Source: Reichenbachiella sp. 5M10 (GTDB taxonomy: Bacteria > Bacteroidota > Bacteroidia > Cytophagales > Cyclobacteriaceae). Taken from it: a DNA stretch of 64,000 bases. The first letter of the stretch is position 1. Each line of letters begins with the position of its first letter. Where the stretch lies: the NCBI RefSeq assembly GCF_002742335.1, contig NZ_MDGR01000007.1, positions 493,501-557,500 of the forward strand. Direction: 5' to 3'. This document shows, one piece after another, positions 1 through 9,841 of the stretch. The notes under the pieces are model-generated. The model worked only from the letters and a program-made list of their open reading frames with translations. It searched no databases and was not told the DNA's origin. A program made the translations under genes and the position numbers.

Positions 1-813
1 TTGTTGAGTCTTCAAAACCCGAAGACACATTTTCCTGACGAGAAGATTTTCATCATTTATCACCAGATCACGGAGCTGTATTTTCAGCTGATCCTCAACG
101 AGATCGAGCAGATAGCAGAATTGGACACGCCAGACGAAAAGTGGTTTGCCATGCGACTCAAGCGGATCAATCGTTATCTGCTGCACTTGGTGGATTCTTT
201 TGATGTGATGATCGACGGGATGGATCAGCAGCAATTTTTGCAGTTTAGGATGTCGCTCCTGCCTGCGAGTGGTTTTCAGTCGGGGCAATTGCGCTTGATC
301 GAGTTGTCGTGTACCTCTATGATCCACTTGGTGGAGCAAACCCAAAGAGCAACTTTGGATCCCAATAACATAGAAGCGATGTACCCGCATCTGTACTGGA
401 AGAAGGGAGCGACCGAACTCGCTACGGGCAAAAAGACCCTGACGCTACGCCAGTTCGAGGAGAAATATGCCGAGCAGTTCGTGAAACACGCCACCAACTA
501 TCAATTCAAGAATATATGGTCAAAATATAAGTCGGACTATGAAGGTTGTACAACGAGTGAAGAGATCAAGAACTTGCTGAAACAGATTGACTTACTGGCC
601 AATGTCAACTGGCGCTTGGCGCACTATAAATCTGCGGTGCGCTATCTACAGCGTGACCCAGACATCATCGCTGCGACGGGTGGTACCAACTGGCAGCAGT
701 ATTTGCCACCGAGATTTCAGAAAGTTATCTTTTATCCTGAGCTTTGGTCGGACAAGGAAGTGGAAGACTGGGGAAAAAGTTGGGTAGATGAGACAGTTTT
801 CAATGCACAATAG
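1..813 (+). CDS. kynA: Tryptophan 2,3-dioxygenase family protein, 5'-truncated by window edge
   Basis: This family is the heme enzyme that opens the indole ring of L-tryptophan to N-formylkynurenine, the first step of the kynurenine pathway, in the cytosol. Visible family signatures are the YHQITELYFQLIL helix near residue 20, FRMSLLPASGFQSGQ at about 82-96, and a His in WRLAHYKSAV (about residue 208) that fits the proximal heme ligand. The segment GGTNWQQYL followed by PELW near the C-terminus is also typical. The frame is open from base 1, and the family normally has about 20-40 more residues before this point, so the real start lies upstream and the TTG at base 1 is unlikely to be it. The next gene starts 17 bases downstream on the same strand. 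Family assignment is firm; substrate is inferred. Confidence 0.85.
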   Translation: MLSLQNPKTHFPDEKIFIIYHQITELYFQLILNEIEQIAELDTPDEKWFAMRLKRINRYLLHLVDSFDVMIDGMDQQQFLQFRMSLLPASGFQSGQLRLIELSCTSMIHLVEQTQRATLDPNNIEAMYPHLYWKKGATELATGKKTLTLRQFEEKYAEQFVKHATNYQFKNIWSKYKSDYEGCTTSEEIKNLLKQIDLLANVNWRLAHYKSAVRYLQRDPDIIAATGGTNWQQYLPPRFQKVIFYPELWSDKEVEDWGKSWVDETVFNAQ

Positions 814-830
814 TATCGTATATTAGTCAG

Positions 831-2675
831 GTGAATCGAGTGGTGAAGCAATGTATATTGATTGGGTGGGGAATGCTTTGGGTGTTGCAGGTGTGTGGGC
901 AGCAAATAGAGCGCCGTACTTACTATGACCAAGCACATACGACGCTCAAGGAGGTTTTTTTTGTCAATGATACGCTCGAAAACCTGCTCAAGGGACCCTA
1001 TAAGTCATATTACCATTCGGGACAGGTCAAATCTGAAGGCGAGTACCTCTACAATCATGCGACAGGTGACTGGGTGTACTATTTCGAGAATGGAAATATT
1101 CGGAATACGGGGGCATTTTTTCGCGGCAAGTCGGTTGGGCTATGGACGTATTTTTATGAAAATGGGAACAAGCGCTCCGAGGGGGTGCTAGATGACAATC
1201 AACGTGCTGGGGCATGGACGTTTTACTACGAGAGCGGAGGACTGAAAAGCAGCGGAGAGTACATCGAGGGCAACAAAGAAGGGGTGTGGAGCTATTATTA
1301 TGAAGAAGGGTCGCTCAAAGCCCAAGCATTTTTCAAAAAGGGAAATGGACAGTACAAAGAATTTTACTTGTCAGGAAACCTAAAGATGGAGGGGCTCAAC
1401 CGTAGTGGAAAAAGTGACAGTCTGTGGACCTATTATTATGAATCTGGGGAAAAGATGGCAGAGGGGTATTATCAAAAAGGGTTGAAATCAGGGCCTTGGA
1501 AGTATTTTTTTAAGAATGGTGAAATTTCTGCTGAAGGAGGCTATGTCGAGGGGAAGACGATTGGAAACTGGATTTATTACCATGAAAATGGGGCGAAGAG
1601 TGCAGAGGGCTTGCAAAAGGACAGTCACAAGGATGGCTATTGGAAGATGTTTTATCAAACCGGAGAAATGAAAGGAGTGGGGGAGTTTGACGAAGGAACA
1701 GGTGAGTACAATGAGTACTATATCAGTGGCAAGCTCAAGGTAAACGGTCATTTCAAGGATGATCTTAACGATGGACATTGGACCTATTTTGACGAAGAAG
1801 GAAATGTCGAGGGGGAGGCAGATTTCGTCGAAGGACTCGGCCAATACAAGGGGTATTATCTTGATGGAAACCTCAAAATGACAGGGAAAATATCTAGCGG
1901 TCGCAGAGTAGGGGAATGGACGCTTTATAAAAAGAACGGAGAGATTGCAGGAAAATACCATCCTGTATATCAAGAGGATAACCCGATCTTCTTGACAGAA
2001 GAAAAACTCAACGACGGACGAAACGAGGAGGAGTATGAAAAGCCCGAATATAAATACAAGCGAAAGAAGTCCCGTTATTTTACACCGGTGGTCAATGAGT
2101 ATAGAGGGGTGATCTTTGGGACCAATCCTTTGATGATGCTGGTGGGGTATGCGCCGTTTTCGGTGGAGTACTATATGCAGGAGCGTCTTGGGTATGAATT
2201 GCTCTACATGTACCGAAGGAGCCCGTTCTTTTCTTCACTGACAGGCGAGTCAATGGGCGACGTGTTTGTCGAAGGACACTCACTTCAGTTCAAACAGAAG
2301 TTTTATAACAAAGATCAAAAGCATGGCATGATTTATATTGGGCAGGCAGCTGGAGTGGATATCAATAGGTATTCGGCGATTGTCAATGGAGGAGCTACAG
2401 ATAAGACCATTAGCGAAGGCGAAACGGAATACTATTATGGGGTGATCGTAGGAGATCGGTGGATGAAAAATCCTGGAAATGCAGGTTTTACGATCGATGC
2501 GTATTTCGGACTGGGATTAGGCTATCGGTACATCAGCAAGGATTACCAAGACAAGGCATGGGACAGCGTGTTTGAGGAGGTGCCTAGAGCAGGAGTGTAC
2601 GTGCCTATATTTTTTGGGATAAACATCGGATACCTCGGGTTCAAAAAACATCAAACCAACGGGCCAGTTAGATAA
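831..2675 (+). CDS. MORN/YwqK-type repeat protein with C-terminal membrane-associated domain
   Basis: A 614-residue exported protein. The GTG start gives a plausible signal peptide ending near VCGQQ. Residues from about 50 to 390 hold 14 tandem units of roughly 20-25 residues built on G-x-W-x-Y-Y-x-x-x-G (for example GDWVYYFENG, GLWTYFYENG, GAWTFYYESG), the pattern of MORN repeats and of the YwqK family. A charged linker (about 395-425) leads to a C-terminal domain of about 190 residues with alternating aromatic and hydrophobic stretches, resembling a small outer-membrane beta-barrel. YwqK-like proteins are often annotated as antitoxins, but no toxin partner is visible here, so I do not use that label. 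Function unknown; an envelope role is inferred from the signal peptide and barrel-like tail. Confidence 0.8.
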   Translation: MNRVVKQCILIGWGMLWVLQVCGQQIERRTYYDQAHTTLKEVFFVNDTLENLLKGPYKSYYHSGQVKSEGEYLYNHATGDWVYYFENGNIRNTGAFFRGKSVGLWTYFYENGNKRSEGVLDDNQRAGAWTFYYESGGLKSSGEYIEGNKEGVWSYYYEEGSLKAQAFFKKGNGQYKEFYLSGNLKMEGLNRSGKSDSLWTYYYESGEKMAEGYYQKGLKSGPWKYFFKNGEISAEGGYVEGKTIGNWIYYHENGAKSAEGLQKDSHKDGYWKMFYQTGEMKGVGEFDEGTGEYNEYYISGKLKVNGHFKDDLNDGHWTYFDEEGNVEGEADFVEGLGQYKGYYLDGNLKMTGKISSGRRVGEWTLYKKNGEIAGKYHPVYQEDNPIFLTEEKLNDGRNEEEYEKPEYKYKRKKSRYFTPVVNEYRGVIFGTNPLMMLVGYAPFSVEYYMQERLGYELLYMYRRSPFFSSLTGESMGDVFVEGHSLQFKQKFYNKDQKHGMIYIGQAAGVDINRYSAIVNGGATDKTISEGETEYYYGVIVGDRWMKNPGNAGFTIDAYFGLGLGYRYISKDYQDKAWDSVFEEVPRAGVYVPIFFGINIGYLGFKKHQTNGPVR

Positions 2676-2681
2676 GGAGAC

Positions 2682-4250
2682 ATGACGAAGATTTTGAAAT
2701 ATAGACTCAAACCAGAGATAGCGCTGGACGAGACGAGCTTTGCGGCTTTTGTAACCAATAAACTCGGTGTAGAGGCTGACTGGAAGTTGCTCAAGCGCTC
2801 CATCGATGCAAGAAGTCGCCATGTGCAGGTCAATGTGGAGGTAGCACTATCCGAGGGAGGCGAAGATCCTCGACCGATGGCTTATCAAAAGCCACAAAAC
2901 AACGTAGCAGACAAGGCAGAAGTCATTATAGTAGGAGCAGGGCCAGCAGGATTGTTTGCTGCTATGCGCTGCATAGAGCTAGGGGCAAAACCCATCGTCC
3001 TAGAGCGCGGCAAAGATGTCCAAGCCCGCCGTAGAGACTTAGCTGCCATCAACAAAGAGCACAAGGTCAACCCCGACTCGAACTATTGTTTTGGAGAGGG
3101 AGGGGCAGGTACCTACTCGGATGGGAAACTCTACACCCGATCCAAAAAACGTGGAGATGTCACCCGCATCTTGGAGATACTCGTGGCACACGGGTCGCAG
3201 GAAGATATCCTAGTAGACACTCATCCGCACATCGGTACCAACAAGCTGCCCAAAGTAATCGAAGACATTCGTGAGACGATCCTCTCGCGTGGCGGAGAGA
3301 TACGCTTCGATACGCGTGTGGAGGATTTCGTGATCCGTGAGGGAGAGATGAAAGGTGTGAAGACACAGGATGGTAGCATCGTCGAAGGGATAGGCGTGAT
3401 CCTCGCTACAGGACATTCTGCAAGAGATATTTTTCGATTGCTTCAGACCTCTGGGGTCAAAATCGAATCCAAACCCTTTGCACTTGGCTTGCGGGTCGAG
3501 CATCCACAGCAGATCATAGACCAGATCCAGTACCACTGTGATACGCGAGGCGAGTATTTGCCTGCAGCGAGCTACAGTTTGGCGACACAGACGCAGTTTG
3601 ACCAGGTACAGCGTGGGGTATTCTCCTTCTGTATGTGCCCGGGAGGATTTATCGTGCCTGCTGCTACCACAGACGGTGAGGTGGTCGTCAACGGCATGAG
3701 TCCATCCAAGCGCGACTCGAAATTTGCCAATTCGGGTATCGTCGTGGCAGTGGAAAACGAAGACCTCAAGGCCTACAAGTCGGAGGGAGATTTCAAAGCA
3801 TTGGCGTTTCAGTCTGAAGTCGAGCAAAACGCCTGCCTCATAGCGGGAGGTACACAGGCAGCTCCTGCACAGCGTTTGGTGGATTTCGTCAAAGGCCGAA
3901 TCTCTACGGATTTGCCTGACTGCTCGTACCAGCCAGGCTTGACTGCCGTCAATATGCGGGAGTTTTTGCCCGAATCGATCTATATGCGTCTCCGTGATGG
4001 GTTCAAGAGTTTTGGACGAAAGTCAAAAGGCTACTATACCAACGACGCGCAGGTGCTCGGCGTGGAGAGTAGAACGTCGTCTCCTGTACATGTACCGAGA
4101 AATCGCGAGACATTGGAACATATAGAGGTCAAACGTTTGTTTCCTTGTGGTGAAGGCGCTGGCTATGCAGGCGGTATCATGTCGGCAGCTATCGATGGCG
4201 AAAAGTGTGCGGAGAAACTGATCGAAGCGTATTTGGATACTAGAGCATAG
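2682..4250 (+). CDS. FAD-dependent dehydrogenase (COG2509-type NAD(P)/FAD oxidoreductase)
   Basis: A 522-residue flavoprotein. An N-terminal domain of about 75 residues precedes the Rossmann fold, whose dinucleotide-binding motif VIIVGAGPAG lies at residues 81-90, followed by an acidic strand end and RGKDVQARRRD. A second FAD-contact motif is VILATGHSARD, and the C-terminal FPCGEGAGYAGGIMSAAIDG completes the FAD site. Length and order of parts match the uncharacterised FAD-dependent dehydrogenases common in bacteria; substrate and electron partner are unknown. An AGGAGA Shine-Dalgarno-like stretch lies just upstream of the ATG, 6 bases after the previous stop, suggesting co-transcription with the MORN-repeat gene. 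Confidence 0.87.
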   Translation: MTKILKYRLKPEIALDETSFAAFVTNKLGVEADWKLLKRSIDARSRHVQVNVEVALSEGGEDPRPMAYQKPQNNVADKAEVIIVGAGPAGLFAAMRCIELGAKPIVLERGKDVQARRRDLAAINKEHKVNPDSNYCFGEGGAGTYSDGKLYTRSKKRGDVTRILEILVAHGSQEDILVDTHPHIGTNKLPKVIEDIRETILSRGGEIRFDTRVEDFVIREGEMKGVKTQDGSIVEGIGVILATGHSARDIFRLLQTSGVKIESKPFALGLRVEHPQQIIDQIQYHCDTRGEYLPAASYSLATQTQFDQVQRGVFSFCMCPGGFIVPAATTDGEVVVNGMSPSKRDSKFANSGIVVAVENEDLKAYKSEGDFKALAFQSEVEQNACLIAGGTQAAPAQRLVDFVKGRISTDLPDCSYQPGLTAVNMREFLPESIYMRLRDGFKSFGRKSKGYYTNDAQVLGVESRTSSPVHVPRNRETLEHIEVKRLFPCGEGAGYAGGIMSAAIDGEKCAEKLIEAYLDTRA

Positions 4251-4287
4251 ATATTTAGACCCAAGAGTCAAGAACCAAGATGAAAGA

Positions 4288-4668
4288 ATGATGACAGAAC
4301 AGAAGAAACTAACGGCAGTACTGGGCGCAAGTACCAATCCGACGCGCTACGCGTATCTGGCAGCTGAGCGATTGCACCAGCATGGGCACCCGATCAAACT
4401 GGTATCTATCAAGAAAGGCGAGTTGTTTGGTGAGCCTTTTCAGGACTTGCGTCAAAAGCCGGGGATCAAAGGAATAGACACTGTGACGCTTTATATAGGG
4501 AGTGACAATCTCTCGGAGTGGCAAGACTACATCCTCAGTCTCCACCCCAATCGCATCATCTTCAACCCCGGCACAGAGAACCCCGAGCTGTCCAAAGCCG
4601 CTCAAGCCCAAGGGATAGAAACCATTGAGGCATGTACGCTGGTGATGTTGGGGACAGGGCAGTTTTAG
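4288..4668 (+). CDS. CoA-binding domain protein (YccU/COG1832 family)
   Basis: A 126-residue single-domain protein. VLGASTNPTRYAYLAAERL near the N-terminus and IIFNPGTENPEL with IEACTLVMLGTGQF at the C-terminus match the small Rossmann-fold CoA-binding family. Members bind CoA or a nucleotide; the cellular role is not established. The start is ambiguous between two adjacent ATG codons (4288 and 4291). It lies 37 bases after the oxidoreductase gene, probably in the same transcript, and its end is only 9 bases from the convergent beta-helix gene. Confidence 0.82.
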   Translation: MMTEQKKLTAVLGASTNPTRYAYLAAERLHQHGHPIKLVSIKKGELFGEPFQDLRQKPGIKGIDTVTLYIGSDNLSEWQDYILSLHPNRIIFNPGTENPELSKAAQAQGIETIEACTLVMLGTGQF

Positions 4669-4677
4669 CCTACTCTC

Positions 4678-6129
4678 CTATTTGTGCTCAAAAGCCCCTT
4701 GGTCATAGCCTTCTCCTAAGGGACGAGTTGTTCCTGCAAAGTCAAAGGTTACTCCATAACTAGAGACATCCTCACCCATGTCTATCAAAGGAGAGTCATC
4801 ATTGAGTTGATAGTTGCCATCCAACCCTGCTTCGGATGTGCTTTGGCCAAAATAGTTGGCTAGCATTTCGACTGCCACATTATCATTCAATGTCGTAACA
4901 TAGGCTTTTTCTCCCTCGGTTTGGAACGCACCTGGGCCAACTATGACATTGTTGATGACATGATTCAGGTCTACTTCATCTGAATAGAGTACTATGCCGT
5001 TTTCGGCAGGGTTGATGATTGTATTGTTGATGAAACTAAAGCCATCTCCAGTGGTATATCGCTCATCACAAAATACGCCACTAGCACCTGCATCTAGGAT
5101 GATATTGTTGAAGGCAATGTTGTCTCCAATACCCAGCATAATCACACCATTGCCAGGCCCTGTGGAGATGTAGTTGTTGTAAAGCAAGCCGCCAGTGCCT
5201 TCTCCCACCTGAATTCCATTGTTCTGATAGGTAATGTTTTCATGTCCATAGTTTTCGATGTAGTTGTCATGAATTTTGACATCTTCTATCCCACAACCGA
5301 CTTGGATGGCTTCCCAGCCTGCATTGATGACTTTGTTTCGGTAGATGTCCGCTCCTTTGATGTCATGAGGATATACTGTTCCACAGTCTTTTTTTACACC
5401 GTTGGCGTAGAAGGAGTTGCCAATATACAGGCCTTCTCCACCTGTGTCATGGACATAGTTGTCGTGGATGGAGATGTCTCTCATTACAAAGTTGTCGTGT
5501 TGCGTAGCGGGATCACAAGAAGGGTCTGTTTTGCCCATTATACCTGCAAAGCCAATGTCAGAAATTTCCATATGATCTACTTCGAAATTGGTGCTCAGTC
5601 CATCTAATGAAATACCAATGGAGACGGCACCACTGAGTTTGATTCCATACTCGTGATCATTGGATCCAGCACCAGAAATACGGAAGTATTTACAATTGTT
5701 TGTTCTGATTGCATAGGCCGCTTTTTTACTAGACATATCTATGACGGCCTGTCCACCACAGTTGATGATGAGTACAGGGTCAGTTTCGCTACCGGTAATG
5801 TTGGTTAGAGATACGGGTTCTTTGTAGGTGACTGTTCCGTCCAAGCATATGATATTGCCAGGCTGTACACCATTTTTGATTCCATCAAATCCAAAAGTAT
5901 CTCCGGAGATAAAAAAATCACAGGTTGAGCAGTCAGTGGCTGAACAGCTGCCGTCGTTGGTGGTAGCTTTGGGGTCGTAAGAATCAGATAGAGGATTGGT
6001 GCAACCTAGCGTTTCGCTGGTTTCTATTTCAGTGCTTTTTTTGATATCATCATCTTTGCATGAAAAGACCGATACGAGGATTAGTAGCAAGAATAATCTT
6101 GCAGTGAAGGTTAGGGAGTAATGAAACAT
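4678..6129 (-). CDS. Right-handed parallel beta-helix lipoprotein, probably surface-exposed
   Basis: A 483-residue lipoprotein. The signal peptide ends in a lipobox before Cys (VFSC), followed by KDDD, which fits the Lys/acidic lipoprotein export signal that sends Bacteroidota lipoproteins to the cell surface. Residues about 40-62 form a Cys-containing module (GCTNPLSDSYDPKATTNDG) of the calcium-binding type common in this phylum. From about 120 to 440 there are many short repeats such as DISIHDNYVHDTGGEGLYIG and IAFNNIILDAGASGVF, typical of PbH1 beta-helices found in polysaccharide lyases and glycan-binding proteins. No lyase catalytic residues can be assigned by eye and no neighbour suggests a glycan. 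It ends DQGAFEHK without a type IX sorting domain. Confidence 0.82.
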   Translation of the reverse strand: MFHYSLTFTARLFLLLILVSVFSCKDDDIKKSTEIETSETLGCTNPLSDSYDPKATTNDGSCSATDCSTCDFFISGDTFGFDGIKNGVQPGNIICLDGTVTYKEPVSLTNITGSETDPVLIINCGGQAVIDMSSKKAAYAIRTNNCKYFRISGAGSNDHEYGIKLSGAVSIGISLDGLSTNFEVDHMEISDIGFAGIMGKTDPSCDPATQHDNFVMRDISIHDNYVHDTGGEGLYIGNSFYANGVKKDCGTVYPHDIKGADIYRNKVINAGWEAIQVGCGIEDVKIHDNYIENYGHENITYQNNGIQVGEGTGGLLYNNYISTGPGNGVIMLGIGDNIAFNNIILDAGASGVFCDERYTTGDGFSFINNTIINPAENGIVLYSDEVDLNHVINNVIVGPGAFQTEGEKAYVTTLNDNVAVEMLANYFGQSTSEAGLDGNYQLNDDSPLIDMGEDVSSYGVTFDFAGTTRPLGEGYDQGAFEHK

Positions 6130-6374
6130 AGTACAGGTGATTAGGTTTAAGTTGAAAAGCTACAGAGAGTATTTTGCTATGTCAAGCAAGTTTGGATATG
6201 ATATGTGTCAAGCATGAAACGATTTTTTCATCTTCTTTTCTCTCGTTGTATTCGTAGTTATGGTTACAGTGATTTAAGGGGGGGAGCAACGATGGGGCTG
6301 TAGGTGTTTTGTGCTAAAAAAAGTGAAGAGTCGTTTTTCTGAGTTGAATTTATAGAGGACTGGATAGCAGGAGG
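6130..6374. other. Non-coding gap between beta-helix lipoprotein and DUF4924 genes
   Basis: A 245-base gap between two minus-strand genes. It must contain the promoter of the beta-helix gene and the 3' end of the DUF4924 transcript. A run of seven G lies near 6279-6285. I found no clear TAnnTTTG promoter on the minus strand, no strong terminator hairpin and no short gene. Confidence 0.5.
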
Positions 6375-6887
6375 CTAGTTCATTTCTTTACGCTCGTTGT
6401 ATTTGTAGCTGAGTAGGGAGAGAAGGTTGCCGAACTGATCGATCATGGCTTGCTCTTCGGGTTTGATGGGGCGCTCTTCGATTTTGAGGAGGAGGAAACC
6501 ATAGATGCCGTTGAGGCAGAGTTGTACTTCGCTGGTGATGATGCCATTGGCTACTTGCATGTTTTCGTCGATGTAGGGTTTGGCCTTGAGGTAGACGTGA
6601 TTATAGTTTTCGTCAGTGGATTTTAGTTCCTCGTGCAGTTGGTCGAGTTGTGCCACGATTTCGTTGATCTCAGCGAGGTGACCTGACTCTTGGATGTCTT
6701 GGTCTATCATCTTTTGCATGAATTCCTCGTAGTGGTTTACCTCAGCGAGTTTTTCTTTGGGCGTGATGGGAAAGAAATTGATGACCTGCGTCCCGAATTT
6801 CTCCAAATCAAATTTGTAGGCACGCATCAAGTCTTCCTTTCGGTAAATCTCGATGATGTATTCTGTGATGTTTTTGTTTTGATCCAT
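6375..6887 (-). CDS. DUF4924 family protein
   Basis: A 170-residue protein, largely helical and charged, without signal peptide or membrane segment. The N-terminal ITEYIIEIYRKEDLMRAYKFD and the central helix-rich part with NGIYGFLLLKIEERPI match what I recall of the Bacteroidota-restricted DUF4924 family, whose function is unknown. It is transcribed divergently from lepA across a 288-base AT-rich gap. No partner or motif gives a mechanism. Confidence 0.72.
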   Translation of the reverse strand: MDQNKNITEYIIEIYRKEDLMRAYKFDLEKFGTQVINFFPITPKEKLAEVNHYEEFMQKMIDQDIQESGHLAEINEIVAQLDQLHEELKSTDENYNHVYLKAKPYIDENMQVANGIITSEVQLCLNGIYGFLLLKIEERPIKPEEQAMIDQFGNLLSLLSYKYNERKEMN

Positions 6888-7125
6888 GGTTTTAATTCAA
6901 TTTTTCTGGTAATGACGTCCGGAGATCTCTGTAGTGCTGTTTTTTCTTCGTCTTCTTTCTAATGATGCGCTACTACTTCTTTTTTTCTCTGTATTGCTCG
7001 TCATTTGCCGTCTTTCCTTTCTCAATACTATGTACGAATTACACAATACTCAATCCGCTCTATTTTTACTTTGTACTAGATACTTTGTGCTCTCTCTACC
7101 AAGCGCCAAATCCCTCTGGAACTTT

Positions 7126-7158
7126 TTGCAAATGTGAAATTTTATTTATCTATTTTTG
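7126..7158 (+). promoter_or_regulatory. Predicted Bacteroidota promoter of lepA-folD-queE
   Basis: TTTG at 7126-7129, 21 bases, then TATTTTTG at 7151-7158 match the Bacteroidota sigma consensus TTTG-N19-21-TAnnTTTG. The lepA ATG at 7176 would follow after a very short leader. This placement supports the downstream ATG as the true lepA start, because the upstream in-frame ATG (7134) lies inside the promoter. Confidence 0.65.
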
Positions 7159-7175
7159 CCTTCTTTTTAAGAAAA

Positions 7176-8963
7176 ATGGATCATCTAAGGAATTTTTGCA
7201 TCATAGCGCACATCGATCACGGCAAGTCTACATTGGCCGATCGTTTGCTTCAGAATACAGGTACGGTTACAGGGAGAGACATGCAGGCACAGTTGCTGGA
7301 TGACATGGATCTAGAGCGTGAGCGTGGGATTACCATCAAGAGTCATGCGATTCAGATGGCCTACCATCACGAGGGCAAGGACTATACGCTCAACCTCATC
7401 GATACCCCAGGTCACGTGGATTTCTCATACGAAGTGTCTCGCTCGATTGCGGCCTGTGAGGGCGCACTACTCATCGTAGATGCCTCACAAGGTATCGAAG
7501 CGCAGACGATCTCCAACTTGTACCTCGCACTGGAGCACGATCTGGAAATCATCCCTGTGTTGAATAAAATCGATTTACCCGGTGCACGACCTGAGGAGGT
7601 CTCTGAGGAGATTATTGATTTGATAGGTTGTGACATGGAGGATATCATTCACGCCAGTGGCAAGACTGGTGTAGGAGTAGATAATATTCTCGATGCGATC
7701 ATCAAGCGGGTTCCAGCACCGAAGGGCAAGCCAGAAGAACCGCTACAAGCAATGATTTTTGACTCGCAGTTCAACTCATTCAGAGGGATTGAGGTAATCT
7801 TTCGCGTATTCAATGGTTCGATCAAAAAAGGAGATAAGATCAAATTCGTCGCGACAGGCAAGACCTATGAAGCAGACGAAATCGGGACGCTCGGTCTACA
7901 ACAGCACCCCAAGAACGAAATTAAGACGGGAGATGTAGGCTATCTCATCTCTGGAATCAAAGTAGCCAAAGAGGTCAAAGTAGGGGATACGATTACGGCG
8001 GTAGATCGACCTACTACAGAAATGATCAAAGGGTTTGAGGAGGTCAAGCCGATGGTATTTGCGGGGATTTACCCTGTAGATACGCAAGATTACGAAGAGC
8101 TGCGCGCCTCGATGGAGAAGTTACAGCTCAACGATGCTTCGTTGGTCTGGGAGCCCGAGACTTCTGCAGCACTAGGTTTTGGATTCCGATGCGGGTTCCT
8201 TGGGATGCTGCACATGGAGATCATACAGGAGCGATTAGAGCGCGAGTTTGACATGACTGTGATCACGACTGTACCATCGGTACAGTTCAAGGCTTTCATG
8301 ACGGATGGATCGGTACAGGATATCAATGCCCCGTCTGAGATGCCAGATCCGAGTAGGGTCAAGCATGTAGAAGAGCCGTTCATCAAAGCACAGATCATCA
8401 GCAAGGCAGACTATGTCGGTCCGATCATTTCGCTATGTATGGACAAGCGTGGGACGATCCAAAATCAAGTCTATTTGACGGCAGATCGCGTGGAGTTGAC
8501 TTTTGATATACCCTTGTCGGAAATCGTGTTTGATTTCTTTGACAAACTGAAAACAATCTCTAGAGGTTATGCTTCGCTGGATTATGAGTTGACAGGGTTG
8601 AAGCAATCCAATATGGTCAAACTTGACATCATGCTCAATGGCGAAGCGGTGGATGCCTTGTCTGCTATCGTACACAGAGACAAAGCCTACGAGTGGGGCA
8701 AGCGTCTATGTGAGAAATTGAAAGAATTGATCCCAAGACAGATGTTTGAGATTCCGATCCAAGCGTCTATTGGGAATAAAATCATCTCCAGAGAAACGGT
8801 GAAGGCGATGCGCAAAAACGTATTGGCGAAGTGTTATGGTGGAGATATTTCGCGTAAGCGTAAACTGCTCGACAAGCAGAAAAAAGGAAAGAAACGTATG
8901 CGTCAGGTGGGGAACGTAGAGATTCCGCAGGATGCATTTATGGCTGTGTTAAAACTGGATTAA
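7176..8963 (+). CDS. lepA: Elongation factor 4 (LepA), ribosomal GTPase
   Basis: A 595-residue translational GTPase that acts on stalled or mistranslocated ribosomes. Motifs: AHIDHGKST (11-19, P-loop), RERGITI (49-54, switch I), DTPGHVDF (77-84, switch II), NKID (130-133) and ASGKTG. Domain II and the EF-G-like domains follow, then the LepA-specific C-terminal domain, which contains the usual lysine/arginine-rich [20 protein letters not shown]. The frame is open further upstream to an ATG at 7134, but conserved homology begins at [17 protein letters not shown], and a promoter overlaps the extension, so 7176 is chosen. First gene of an apparent operon with folD (4-base gap) and queE. Confidence 0.96.
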   Translation: MDHLRNFCIIAHIDHGKSTLADRLLQNTGTVTGRDMQAQLLDDMDLERERGITIKSHAIQMAYHHEGKDYTLNLIDTPGHVDFSYEVSRSIAACEGALLIVDASQGIEAQTISNLYLALEHDLEIIPVLNKIDLPGARPEEVSEEIIDLIGCDMEDIIHASGKTGVGVDNILDAIIKRVPAPKGKPEEPLQAMIFDSQFNSFRGIEVIFRVFNGSIKKGDKIKFVATGKTYEADEIGTLGLQQHPKNEIKTGDVGYLISGIKVAKEVKVGDTITAVDRPTTEMIKGFEEVKPMVFAGIYPVDTQDYEELRASMEKLQLNDASLVWEPETSAALGFGFRCGFLGMLHMEIIQERLEREFDMTVITTVPSVQFKAFMTDGSVQDINAPSEMPDPSRVKHVEEPFIKAQIISKADYVGPIISLCMDKRGTIQNQVYLTADRVELTFDIPLSEIVFDFFDKLKTISRGYASLDYELTGLKQSNMVKLDIMLNGEAVDALSAIVHRDKAYEWGKRLCEKLKELIPRQMFEIPIQASIGNKIISRETVKAMRKNVLAKCYGGDISRKRKLLDKQKKGKKRMRQVGNVEIPQDAFMAVLKLD

Positions 8964-8967
8964 GAAA

Positions 8968-9840
8968 ATGCCTACAATCATAGATGGTAAGAAGGTGTCT
9001 GCGGACATCAAGGACGAAATCAAATTACAGGTAGAAGCGATGAAGAATGAGGGCAAGCGCGCACCTCATTTGGCGATCATCATAGTGGGTGATGATGGTG
9101 CGAGTCATACCTATGTAGGAGGGAAAATCACGGCGTGTAAGGCAGTAGGCTTTGATTATACGTTGATGCAGTTTGCAGGGACGATCTCTGAGGACAAGCT
9201 GCTCAAACATGTCGATCAACTCAACGCGGATGAGGATATTGATGGATTCATCGTACAGCTGCCCTTGCCAGAACACATATCTGTAGAGAAAGTGACCGCT
9301 AGCATATCACCAGAGAAAGATGTGGATGGATTCACGAACGAGAATTTCGGGAGTATCACTTCCAAAGCGCCGCTATTGATGCCAGCTACTCCGCTAGGGA
9401 TCATGGAGCTGATCAAGCGTTATGAGATCGAGACTCAGGGCAAGAACTGCGTGATCATCGGAGCGAGCCGTCTTGTAGGAGCACCTCTTGCACTCATGAT
9501 GTCCAATGATGCCAATGCAACCGTGACGCTTTGCCATAAATACACCGAGGATCTAGCCGCTCATACGAGACAGGCGGACATCCTAGTGGTAGCAGTAGGC
9601 AAGCCCGGTCTGGTGAGCAAAGATATGGTCAAAGAAGATGCTGTAATCATCGACGTAGGAACCACTCGTGTAGAGGATAAGACGAAGAAGTCAGGTTTTA
9701 AACTGTCCGGAGATGTGGAGTATGCCGAAGTAGCACCCATCGCCAGTTATATCACGCCTGTCCCTGGTGGTGTAGGGCCGATGACGATCGCGTCATTACT
9801 TATCAATACACTGCAAGCTGCTAAGAACAACCTGAAGTAG
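8968..9840 (+). CDS. folD: Bifunctional methylene-THF dehydrogenase / methenyl-THF cyclohydrolase FolD
   Basis: A 290-residue cytosolic enzyme interconverting 5,10-methylene-, 5,10-methenyl- and 10-formyl-tetrahydrofolate, which supplies formyl groups for purine synthesis. The catalytic Tyr/Lys motif is Y49-VGG-K53, GFIVQLPLPEH is the substrate-binding loop, CVIIGASRLVGAPLA is the NADP-binding segment (GxSxxVGxP), and PGGVGPMTIA is the C-terminal family signature. Length matches the family. It follows lepA after 4 bases and precedes queE after 1 base, so the three are almost certainly co-transcribed. Confidence 0.96.
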   Translation: MPTIIDGKKVSADIKDEIKLQVEAMKNEGKRAPHLAIIIVGDDGASHTYVGGKITACKAVGFDYTLMQFAGTISEDKLLKHVDQLNADEDIDGFIVQLPLPEHISVEKVTASISPEKDVDGFTNENFGSITSKAPLLMPATPLGIMELIKRYEIETQGKNCVIIGASRLVGAPLALMMSNDANATVTLCHKYTEDLAAHTRQADILVVAVGKPGLVSKDMVKEDAVIIDVGTTRVEDKTKKSGFKLSGDVEYAEVAPIASYITPVPGGVGPMTIASLLINTLQAAKNNLK

Positions 9841-9841
9841 T

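Noticed and set aside
831..2675. Toxin-antitoxin label for the YwqK-like repeat protein
   Set aside because: No toxin gene is adjacent, and the protein is long, exported and has a membrane-like tail.
3210..3827. 205-codon minus-strand frame
   Set aside because: Antisense of the FAD oxidoreductase with no recognisable domain.
6934..7303. Short plus-strand frames in the DUF4924-lepA gap
   Set aside because: Phe/Leu-rich translations of T-rich non-coding DNA that cross the lepA promoter and run into lepA in another frame.
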